Source of the DNA: Helicoverpa zea
Taxonomy: Eukaryota; Arthropoda; Insecta; Lepidoptera; Noctuidae
Assembly: GCF_022581195.2 (NCBI RefSeq)
Contig: NC_061454.1
Location: forward strand, 4,216,001 to 4,280,000
DNA length: 64,000 nt
Reading direction: 5' to 3'
Both the position numbers and the translations under genes were made by a program. Each line of letters starts with the position of its first letter. Position 1 is the first letter of the stretch. Of the stretch, positions 49,682 through 61,107 are shown in pieces. The notes beneath the pieces were generated by a model. It saw only the letters and a program-made list of their open reading frames with translations, was not told where the DNA came from and ran no database searches.

Positions 49682-52124
49682 ACCTAATACCCAGCCCACC
49701 CCTCCATTGTTTCGGGTAATGTTCGACTTTTATGGATATTTTCAATGGATCGCCTATAATCTGGTGAATGAAGTTGCGAACTCTTGCCCATTATCGCTTA
49801 TGGCTTTTTGGAAAGTAGATTTTCTTTACATGCCCCCACAATGTGGCTGTGACGTAATGTATGAAAAGGATCTTTTATGTCTGCTGAGAAAATTTAAATT
49901 AAATTAGTTTTATAGCAAATCATTAATGTTATGATTTAAAACGATTGAATCTTTGTTGTTACAAAATCTTCATGAAAGACAATGCTTGTAGCGCAACCGA
50001 CACAATTTGAGACCAAGACTTTAAAAATCGAGAAACTTAAAGCACGATAATCGTCGAATCGATTCACAATCGAGCAGGCTCGGACGACGCAAAGTTACGC
50101 TGCCGCACCGTCCCACCAGAACACTAGATTATAGAGTTGCGCCGCTCAACAATGGCTCAGATAGCTCATAATGCAGTTTGCCGATGTTGAAAGCAACCGC
50201 CACACTTCCCCCGATCGGATTTTCCACGATAATCGTGACAAAAGAACTTTGTGCGGACTCTACCTATATTCTATTGCGATTGTCGCTAGTCGACGCATGC
50301 GGTACCACGCTCTATTCATATCGTCTGAACGGATAACTTATCTCCCGACGTGTATTTATTTGTTAGGGTTTATTATGTCGCCATTTAATGTGGAGGGATT
50401 CGATTTTTGATCGTTGGTACGTCGGTATGTAGTCTGTGTTTTGATGGCTTTGTTTGGAATGGATCTGGTACCTAAATATTACGGTGCACATAGTACTAAA
50501 AATGACAAATTAAAGGTTAAGGAAATTAATACATTTGTGCAAGTTCATAACTTGCCTTTTTTCATAAATAACAACTCTCATTTTAAATTAGGGTGACCAA
50601 GCTATAAAAAAGAGATTTTGAATTTACAAATGCTTTTTGCAAATCTGTTGACGAAAATTATTATTTGAACATGTTAGGCCAGAACGGAGAAACAACCGCT
50701 CCCGCGCCAGTTCAATTTGAATACAGAGTTTTTCTTTTACACTCAGATATTTCAGTGGGGGACGGCAATTGGCTGCTATGATGCTGATGATAATGATTTC
50801 AGCGGTGTAGGCCCCGTCAGCTGAACGTACTTAATGTTTTTGAGAAGTGTACATCTTTGTCATGAATGAGAAGTTATTGTACATGTATGGTGACATTTGT
50901 CGTTTTTCTTTGTTTTAATATTTTATAGTGTGCAATAAGTTTTTTTCAATTCTCTTCTGAACGTACCTAAATACTTTTATAGACATCGATTTCAAGACAC
51001 CGTCTTTCTTATACCCAACAGCAACAATAGAACTTACAAACACATGACTACACATAACGAGCCCGATAACAGACAATTCTCAGTGAATTTATATCAGTAT
51101 TGTACTGTACAAAGACTACAAAGAGCTAGCACAAAGTTGTGGCCTTCAAACATAGAGGGCCCGCACATTAGCGTTTATAATAGTTCAAGTGACCGAGCAG
51201 ACACAGGGTTGCATTGTCACGATCATACGTATTATGCGAGGCTTCCGTTACGGTAAAGTTTTGGGGCATGTAAGTGAAATGTCAGATTGCTTTTGAAAGT
51301 TTGTGTCAATTAGATGTGTTAATTAAATAGGCCAAGTAATTATTTAACGAGTTTGAGTATCTGCAATTTAACCTGATGCTAAATTTCAGATGCCTTTTTC
51401 GTAAATAGATGCTATTCGCGACACAGGTATGCTGCCAGTTTCTTTTAAACTCTTCTTTCAATAGAATTTAAAGATCGATTCCTCTTGAATGATTGTTTAG
51501 TCTTTTCAATTGCCTATATATTGCAATACATAGTTACTACATCAGTTGTGATGCAAAAATTCAGACTAACAGCAAAAAATCTCTTTTTTTTCAGATCTAA
51601 ATGTAGTATCCATTATCACACCACAAATGATCCTTCGTAGTAACGTCACAATCTTGATCACTTCTCCATTAGTTGAGCAGACTTAGCATACGCCACGTCT
51701 CGTGACGCAGTGTACGAAGCACGGTCCGTAAGCCGACGATTATACAATTTATATTCACGTCAACCCAGCCAGTTACGGCATTGTTAAGATCTCAATAGAA
51801 TTGTGTTGTAATTTTATAATGTTAATACGTGAGTTGTGATGTATGGTGAGGTTCAATTCGGGGCCAAAGAAGTGGGGACAGTTCATATTTATTTTTATTT
51901 GACAAGTAAAATCAGGCCGTATCATTTTATTTTGGATTTTTAGGAACGAAAGTATGTATTATACACTGTGTCAGGCCGCTAAAGCGAAGGTTATTTTGTG
52001 GGCATTAACCTATCAATTAGGTGCTCTTATCTATTAGTTTTAATCATTCTTATTCATTTTAATTTAAGCTACTTCCGATTCTAAGTTTCATATATTTACT
52101 GAAAAAACTGCTTTACCATTTCTA

Positions 52125-52538
52125 TATCGGGTGTGTCGTTTATAATCACATTAAATGAAATGCGTTAATATACTGGTTAATATATGTCGATTAACACAAA
52201 GATAAAAGAAAAATACGTAAAAATAAAAAAAATGATTTTTTTTTCACACAAAGTAAATGGAATAAAAATGTGGAAAAATTAAAACACCATATAAAAGTCA
52301 GTCATTACAAACAACTGAAATTCTCCCTTGAAAACTGACAGCTGTCAACTGATCAAAACATACGATACTCCTGACTTTATCTCTGCCTTACACATGATGT
52401 TGTAAATTATAAAAACAAAAAATGACTCCTGTGGTTAAACCACTGAATGGATTAGGTTATTTTTTTTACAATTCGCCATAGAATATCATGAAGTATATGC
52501 GATATGATTTAATGTGATTGTGAACGACACACCCGATA
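52125..52538. mobile_element. MITE with TATCGGGTGTGTCG ends, TA duplication
   Basis: The left end TATCGGGTGTGTCGTTTATA and the inverted right end share TATCGGGTGTGTCGTT and then AATCACATTAAAT. TA flanks (52123-52124, 52539-52540) fit Tc1/mariner-type insertion. It is 414 bp with no coding capacity. Confidence 0.8.
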
Positions 52539-53792
52539 TAACTTCGCAAGCAAAACTTTAACAATAGTCACACGTCACTCCACAATATCTTGTCAAAAAC
52601 ATTATGCCAGTAGCATTATATCGAGTAGATCGTCATTTGTCACCCTCACGCTATTATCAAGTTACACATTCGGTCTGTGACATATATGTAAGTATAACTT
52701 AAGTAATGGTAAGAAATGCAACGTGCTTTCAAAATGAAGTGCAAAGCAAACACTCAATTTGCGATCTTTCGTTTATTTTTGTAGGGGAGTAGGTAAAATG
52801 TCGTCGTCATATCACTTCACTTGTTGACATTTTAATTTCTGGATGTGCATAATACTATTTTATATCAATATAGTTGAATTACGGGTGGATTTTCAATTTG
52901 ATATTATAACTTGAAAAGTTTAGTTCTTTCAAAGGAAACTTTGCGAACTGATGTCCAAGTATTGTCAGGTTTTCCGCCCGAGAAAACTATCTTTTACTAA
53001 GAAGTATAAGATAACATTTTACATTCAAGAAGTAGCAAAACAATTGAATGTTTTTGCTTTATGTTTTGTCTATATTGATGATTTAATCTCTTGATATTTC
53101 GAATACTTGATTAAAACGAAAGCTTTCCTGAAGATTTTGATTCTAGTCAACGCTGTCCTTGAAGTAAGGGCTTTAACATTCAGATTATAAAAAAAGAAAA
53201 ATATCCAAATATCCGAATTGAGAACCTTTTTGGGAATCCGGTTTAAAATTTATTTTTCTCTTCAGGGATTTCCATACTTGGTAAACTCACTAAGGAAGAA
53301 AATGCTTACGGGTAGGTAAAGTCGCGTTCTTATCAAAATAGGTTCTCCATATAAACTAATAAACAAATCTTTGAGATTTACTGGAAATGATGCCTGTGTA
53401 GATAATGAACCATGTATGTTACATAAAAAATAAATAAATAAAGTCTAATATGATGAATCTAGTATTAAATAAACATTTTATTTCATCACCATCAAAACCT
53501 AACACGAAACATGTAGTAATGTTATCTAATTATATCGCTACGTCTCCGTTGCGCCGTCCGCCATTGTCCTAGCACAATGTCTGCTAATTCCTGATCCATG
53601 TAACTTCCTGTATTGTTCCCGTGTTGACAGATTTTCCTATTATCAGCACAATATACCCACTTGTAGTACACGAATAATTGAAATATTGAGAATTGGACAT
53701 TGTTGGTGATAGGGTTATGTTGCTGTGTAGGTTGGAGGGGGTTAAATGATTGCATCTAATTACGTAATGAGATAAATAAAATGATTAAATAG

Positions 53793-54853
53793 GTGTTGGA
53801 CAGTGTGCTCGACTCAGAACTTGATAAACATCTCAATATCCATGACGCTCAGTTTGGTTTTCGCGCGGGACTTTCCACTGAAAGCGCAATTCTGAGTCTG
53901 AAGCACACTGTTCAATACTATACGGAAAGAAGTACACCTGTGTATGCATGCTTTCTTGACCTCTCCAAGGCATTCGACCTTGTGTCGTATGACGTGTTGT
54001 GGGAGAAACTCAAGAAAACTGGCGTGCCTACACAGGTGCAAAGAATTTTTCACTTCTGGTACCAAAACCAGAATAATTATGTAAGATGGGCAAACACCTT
54101 CTCAGACACGTACAGGTTGGAGTGTGGGGTGAGGCAAGGTGGTTTAAGTTCTCCTAAGCTCTTCAACCTGTACGTTAATGAGCTTATAGTTGGGCTCAGC
54201 AGCACTCGAGTGGGATGCTGGATTGACAACGTTTGTATGAACAACTTTAGTTACGCGGACGACATGGTGCTGCTGACCCCAACTGTAAGTGCAATGAGGC
54301 AGTTGCTCGCAATATGTGAAGCATATAGCATTCAACATGGTTTGATGTACAATGCTAAGAAGAGCGAGTACATGGTCTTCAAGGCCCCCGGTAAATATAC
54401 ACTAAATGTGCCCGCAATAAAGCTAAATGGCATTGAACTAAAGCGGACAAAGTTGACATGGAAAGGGAACGTAGGGCATTGGCAGTTCGAAGTAACATGC
54501 TGGCCCGCAGGTTTGTGCGTTGTAGTGAACAAGTTAAAGTCACACTTTTTAAAGCCTACTGCCAGACTTTCTACTCGTGCAGCCTGTGGTTCAGATATAC
54601 ACAGAGAACGCTCAATGCCCTACGTGTCCAATATAATAACGGATTTAGGATGTTGTTGGGGTTGCCCCGTTTCTGCAGTGCCTCCGGTATGTTTGCGGAA
54701 GCCAGGGTAGACGGCTTCCATGCTATAATACACAAGCGGCTCGCATCATTACTGAGCAGAGTCAGGAGCAGCACCAACAGCATCCTACAGGTTATTGCGG
54801 AAAAGCAGGACTCAAACGTCCTGAAAGCATTTATACGTGCTCAAATTTTGTAA
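53793..54853 (+). pseudogene. Non-LTR retrotransposon reverse transcriptase fragment
   Basis: A 5'-truncated LINE. The first frame (53793 to about 54455) shows RT motifs in order: FGFRAGLSTESAI, the catalytic ACFLDLSKAFD aspartates, GVRQGGLSSPKLFN and the YADDMVLL box. The second frame (54458-54853) carries the downstream thumb-like and C-terminal region ending in FIRAQIL. The two lie in different frames and part of the segment between them is missing, so the copy is dead. The 3' end GAAATAAAGATTATATTATA runs into a Helitron-like element. Endonuclease and ORF1 are absent. Confidence 0.88.
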
Positions 54854-54912
54854 ACTGGTTTCTGTATGTTTTTATGTATGGACATTGGTCTGAAATAAAG
54901 ATTATATTATAT

Positions 54913-55114
54913 TATACTAATATTATAAAGCTGAAGAGTTTGTTTGTTTGTTTGTTTAAACGCGCTAATCTCAGGAACTACTGGTCCGATTTGAACAATT
55001 CTTTCGGTGTTAGATAGCCCATTTATCGAGGAAGACTACTTTTATAGGCTACTTTTTATCCGGGTTCGTGCAGAGGTTCCCACGGGATGCGGGTGAAACC
55101 GTTGGCAGAAGCTA
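54913..55114 (+). mobile_element. Non-autonomous Helitron-like element, copy 3
   Basis: Contains ATACTAATATTATAAAGCTG, a (TTTG)4 run, CCATTTATCGAGGAAGAC and a 3' end at GCAGAAGCTA. It is the subfamily of copy 2. Its 5' end merges with the TAT-repeat tail of the LINE, so the junction cannot be placed exactly. Confidence 0.75.
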
Positions 55115-56138
55115 TTTCTCATATAGGGAAACCAGAAATTTTTTGAGTAGTCGATGACTAACATGGATGTAGCAGGATACATTCCTCTTGTAAGAACGTA
55201 GCTGTCGCTCGCGGTTTTCCCCCACGTCATGGAGAAACTACTTCCCGCATGTCTACAAAACCCTTTGGAGTACTCATATGTTTAAGCTGTCGACTGCCAA
55301 GTTTCCAAAATCTATTCTGTCGTTTTTAAGGGAGTGATCTACTATCCTTAATACCATATTATTAATAGGACTAACATGTCAACCAGTACATAACGCGTCA
55401 CCAAACATTTCAAACTTTTTACTAAACAAACGATCTAACGGCCAATTTCAGCCAATACCACCATTATTTAGCCGACCAACAATTTCACAGGTCACACACA
55501 CGATAACCCATATCTCCGGTATCGCATCCCTCACGGCCTATCGACAGATACCCTTGTATAACACCCTATATTTGTTTCCGGAATACATTAATCTACGCCC
55601 TGTATATAGGTGTTGGTTGGTCATGTAGTCGGTTATGTTGGTGTGTGTTGATATATTGTCATTTTTTTCTGATAATGGCAAAAACACTAAAAGTCCACAT
55701 GGGTATTGCTAATTGAATTAATCCCCGACTATTGAGGTACTTTCTTTATTATATCGTCTATACTGTAGAAGGTTTTCTAAAATTCACAGGTTCGCTTCCA
55801 TTAATCAATAAAAAAGCTGAAAATAAAATACAAACCTAAAAAGCAGGTTTGATTTTACTTTAATTTATTCGCTGGTTTTCCGCTTATAAATGTAGCCATA
55901 GCATGTTTATCTCGTTTCGCTCTTCCAATTCCTTACGTCACGGTACGAGACGGTAGCTACAGGAATTGAGTTTGTTTGCAGCGCTAATATATATTATGTT
56001 ATATACTCCATAGCCATATTGCATGAACTGCTATTAAGGACATTCACAACTTCATAAAATTATACCTGAACTTAGACTTGATGTTCAGAAATTTTAATTG
56101 TACCTAATTTTCGGACGTAGTGATTACTCTCTAACAGC

Positions 56139-56318
56139 CAATTTCTTCATCAAAAGTTAAAGCCAAAGTAAAAGTCAAAGTAATGTCTAAAGTAAAAGTA
56201 ACGGTCAAATTCAATTTTTCTATTAGTTTTGCTGTCACTTTAGCCTTGAAAAAACGTATTTGACCGTTACTTTTACTTTAGACATTACTTTAACTTTAAC
56301 TTTTGATGAAGAAACTGA
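56139..56318. mobile_element. Hairpin MITE, left copy of an inverted pair
   Basis: TTTCTTCATCAAAAGTTAAAG at the left is mirrored by CTTTAACTTTTGATGAAGAA at the right. The arms also mirror AATGTCTAAAGTAAAAGTAA and CGGTCAAAT, so nearly the whole element folds on itself. Non-coding. Confidence 0.78.
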
Positions 56319-56974
56319 CCGATAGTTGGTACAATGTAACTTTTACGCCCAATAAAACAATAAAAAAAGACAGCAAAACTAAAACAAATCACATCCATTC
56401 CATTGTACTACTTCATTTGTTCCCATACAATGTTGTCTGAAATTGTGATCCATCAAGAGTTGAATAACATCACACTGAATAGTTGGTGGGCGGCTTATGA
56501 ATCGCAGCCAGCTTTCGAAGACCCCTGCGAACACCCCTTAGCACCCCTCCGATACCGCATATTGTTTTGTGCGAAAGGGGGAAGGGGTGCAGGGTTAACT
56601 GGTGGTACCAAACCATTGTTGGTGCGTCGGATTCGAGTGCGAATTGTCACAGGCAGTCGGACGATTTTATCAATCGCTTATTATTCAACTTCTAACAAAT
56701 GGATGATGACTCATTTGTGAATGTGGCGCCAGAATGTTGGAATAGTTTTGCAATATGTCGTTGATGTGATTTTGATGTTTGAGTAATTGTTGAGTACAAT
56801 GTCGGTTACTGCTTTGTGTTCCAATCTTACTTATTTCACAAATAGTAATCACAATCTTACACCAACACAACGCTATTTGAGTTGAGCTCATGTTTAGGCA
56901 CATAAAAACTAATAAATTATATAAAATGTGATTACTTAGAATATTTTCAAAATAAGTATGGCTTGTTAGGTGGA

Positions 56975-57152
56975 GTTTCTTCATCAAAAGTTAAAGTTAA
57001 AGTAATGTCTAAAGTAAAAGTAACGGTCAAATTCGTTTTTTCAAGGCTAAAGTGACAGCAAAACTAATAGAAAAATTGAATTTGACCGTTACTTTTACTT
57101 TAGACATTACTTTGACTTATACTTTGGCTTTAACTTTTGATGAAGAAACTGG
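56975..57152. mobile_element. Hairpin MITE, right copy of an inverted pair
   Basis: Same family as 56139-56318 but in the opposite orientation, shown by the loop (GCTAAAGTGACAGCAAAACT here, its inverse there). The outer flanks also match as an inverted ACAGCCA/TGGCTGT. Confidence 0.78.
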
Positions 57153-60100
57153 CTGTCATGGTCTAAACGTTAACTGTAACTGTAGCCAAACCAAAAACAT
57201 ATAACATATAACACGACAATAGTGCCAATGTTTAAGCTTTTTCAGCAGAGGACACTCTAAAAATATTTGGTCAGATACAAAAAAAAATGCGGTGCTTTTT
57301 CGATTTAATTGAAAAAAAGAAATCCTGCGTACTATTGAAGAGTTTTCTTTATTATTATTAGAAGTATAATCTGATCGCTAATGAGTGGTAGTACGGCTCA
57401 GCGATCAGTGTAGCGTGAAGCTCTCATGTGATTTCCCGACTGCGATGAATTGATGAGCTTTTTCATATTCCGTGGAGCACGCGTGTCGGTGGGGCATCGT
57501 TATTTTGTCTCTTGTTCAGCGTGTTTTAAATTTATTTTCAAGGATTTCGTTGGTGCGGTAATTTTCGTATTATTTATATATTTGTAGCTAGTTGAAAGTC
57601 TTAAATAAAGAACAAGTGATCCTTTGATTAATCAGAGATGGTACTTATTTACATACCATCCATGAAAGCCTCATGTTTAACAGAGTAGTTCAAGCAAGTC
57701 TACTGTAAGTATGCCTTCGTTTAGGTTCATATTTACAGACTCTTAGTCTTAGTTGTTAGTTCAGAGGTTGCCCTGAAAAGTAAGAGCACTCGCGTGTCTC
57801 GCAACATTCACTCCGCGTCTCGGCCATCGCTCCGACTTCAACATCAGTAGCAACTGTTAGTAAAAGCGATTTTCATTTGATTTGGCCGTTTGAGTGAGCG
57901 GGCACAACAGTAGCAGATATCGAACGAGTCCATTGTTGGAGGTGACATCTAAAAGCATTGTGCCAAGCAGTACAATCGCACCATTACCGCCGCCATTGTG
58001 ACAATGTTAACATATCGTTATCTAGATCAAGCGCCATCTATTGTCCGTCGCGGAGACTTTTGTGTAAGAATTTTCTTTCCTTTTCAGCGTTTGGTCGGAT
58101 AGTTTTGTTACGGTTTATCGACCTTGAGCTGGCGAATAATAAAGGCGGTTTGTTATGTTAATTGAACCACAAACAATCCAGGAATAATATTGGAATCCTA
58201 TGCTTAAGAATTGACTAAAGATCACTGTGCTTAGTTACAGCGGCAAGAGGTTTTACTGTCGAAGGTTTGACAGTCTAGATAGCAGTTAGAAAATTATACA
58301 ACTAGTCATATTGAAGGGTATTGAGGATATCAAGAAGAGTAAATGTCACATAAAGATTTTTAAATGTATCCTGACAGACTTCTTACAAACCATAATTGAA
58401 ATAACTCCTCACAGTTCTCACCCATTTTATTTAGAATATATCATAAAACCCACTAACCACGTAATAAGTCACGCTTTTAACTTACTTAAAACTTGCTCTG
58501 ATCGGGCTACATAATATTTGTTTTCTGGCCTACGTTGGGAAAATCAGCGCACTCTCGTAGCGCGTAGCACTCGTCTACGTAACGCCGCTACGAAGTTTTT
58601 CGCTAACAATTTCTTTGATACATAAATTGAAGTTTCACAATTTTTGTTCACAATTATTTAATATTTTTCGATTACTCTAAGATTTCGTTATGCTTTGTAA
58701 ACTTTATGAATCAAGCCTAATCAATATTTGGAACTTTTTGATCGTAGAACTTTTGTGACTTTTTCATTGCTTTTCGATTAACTTTAGCTCTTATATTCAT
58801 TCCTTTCAGATTGTAAGAACGTAATACACGCAAGCATTTTTATAGTAGACCACTCGTGAGACAAGACAAACATCCCTATTATCGGCAGCAATTATAATTC
58901 AGAAGCATCAAAGATAACAAAAGAACGTCTGCAATTTGCCGCCAGTAGCCACGCCGAACAACCAATAACCGCTCACTAGCAAGTTTTAACACGAAAAGCT
59001 AAACAATAACCCATCATTACAAAGTATGGATCCCGTCACCCAGCGCGCTGACCAGCCACCACCATTGTTCCACCACCACAATGACTTGTTAATGAGATCA
59101 GATCCATCCCCGCTGGACAATGGCCACCCCCGCCCGTCCCACTGATTTTATTAATTAATTCATTACAATAGAACCTGAGTTTCGGACCACTATCTATTGT
59201 TTAGTGATAGTGATTCATCAGGTTGACCTTATGCCGCCTCAGGGTGGTAGGATGGACTGATTGTTGTACTTGATTTTCGTGGTTATCCGTGTAATGCTAT
59301 GTGGTATGGGGTCAGCTCATTTGCTAAGCAGACCATTTCAAAAATTATATAAAGCTCTATAAGTTATCCTACCTACTTGTCTAACTACTCTACGTATGGC
59401 ATTGGTAAAATTAAATATTTAATGTATAACATTTAGATATCGCGTGAAATATTGACTGTAATAACCTGAAAACTTTTCAATGTTTATTTTGTCAGTTGCA
59501 AAATACGAGGATTTTTTATGGTATACGAGTAAATTATCAAAGTATTCTGGTAAATTTATATAACCTCTATACAGCTTCACAGTCGCGGTGCTTTAGAGAG
59601 ATGTATGGATAGGTACTTTTACATATTTCACAATGTACAGTCAGTCACAGCGATTGTCGCGTCGCAATTTCTCTATTGTTTTTGAAGTACAATGAAGTAC
59701 TCAGATAAAATAGGAGTCGGCTGGAGTTAGCATATGAATAAAGTGGACAAAAGACCCCTTCTGTCCATAGCGAAATTTTATTAATTGTGCTTTGTGATAG
59801 GGCTGTGCGCGCTCGAGCTGAATTTTCATCAGAAATCGTTAATGAAATAGTCATATGGATGGACGATCGTTTTTTATATACGCTGTGTGTTTATCAACAA
59901 AACTCATCATTATAAAAATGGGGTGCGGGTGACCAATTTTACGGAGATTTATTTAAGTGTGGCACAACTTGAATCATAGATTACATAGAGGTAGATGTAG
60001 AACGTAGGTCTGCATCGGTATCGCAACTGACAGGCTAACTATAACGTCCCGTTTGAGGAAGACACACAATTTTATAAACCATAGAACATTAAAACAAGGA

Positions 60101-60604
60101 TATTATTTTAAACGAGTAGTCGTAAATCCTTTTTCCTTAACCAAAATATCCGCCCAACAAACAACATTTTCATCAGAGCACCTTTGTGCGGAACTCCGCA
60201 CCGATTCATGCAGATGCAGCATATATTATTCAAAACGAAGTAAGGAAACATGACCAGTAAAATTCAATTTTAATATTGCATCGTATCTAGTGAGAGATTG
60301 AATTTTGATACGTCTCGTATGCGTCCCAGAGATTCGCCCCTGCGGCCGCCATTGAGCGTCGCCCGGGCGTAGTGCACATTGCAACGATACAGACACGTAC
60401 TGTGCAAAAATGTTGTATATGTAGTATTTTTTTGCGTTTTTTTGTTTGTTTTTTTTGGAGTTGTATTACAGTTGCAGGGTTTGGTAGGTGAGGTGCTATT
60501 GTGAAATAGTTTTGGAAGAAGTGTACTCGGATATTTGAACTGACTGTTACATAGTATTAATTTATGAACGTAGACTGTAATTTTTTATTGAAGGTAATTT
60601 TTTA

Positions 60605-60804
60605 TCTATACTAATATTATAAAGAGGAAAACTTTGTTTGTTTGTTTGGTTGTAATGGATAAACTCAAAAACTACTGGACCGATTTTAAATATTCTTTCA
60701 CTATTAGAAAGCTATATTATCTGTGAGTAACATAGGCTATATTTTATCCCGGTGCGGGCAGTAGCTCCCACGGGACGCGGGTGAAACCGCGGGAAAACGG
60801 CTCG
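60605..60804 (+). mobile_element. Non-autonomous Helitron-like element, copy 4
   Basis: Begins TCTATACTAATATTATAAAG after an A and ends ACGGCTCG before a T. It is very similar to copy 1 but has CTCG instead of CTAG at the 3' end and a longer (TTTG) run. Confidence 0.83.
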
Positions 60805-60899
60805 TAGGAGATAAAAAACAACGTTTGCGATTCCATGTAGTTTAAATAGGTTCATCATTGAAATTATTATGGTGGCTTATGCCGTTAACATATCAAATA

Positions 60900-61107
60900 C
60901 GAGCCGTTTTCCCACGGTTTCACCCGCGTCCCGTGGGAGCTACTGCCCGCACCGGGATAAAATATAGCCTATGTTACTCACAGATAATATAGCTTTCTAA
61001 TAGTGAAAGAATATTTAAAATCGGTCCAGTAGTTTTTGAGTTTATCCATTTCAACCAAACAAACAAACAAACAAACAAAGTTTTCCTCTTTATAATATTA
61101 GTATAGA
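60900..61107 (-). mobile_element. Non-autonomous Helitron-like element, copy 5 (inverted)
   Basis: The minus strand reads A then TCTATACTAATATTATAAAG ... ACGGCTCG then T. It is nearly identical to copy 4 and lies tail-to-tail with it across a 95-bp spacer (60805-60899). Confidence 0.83.
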
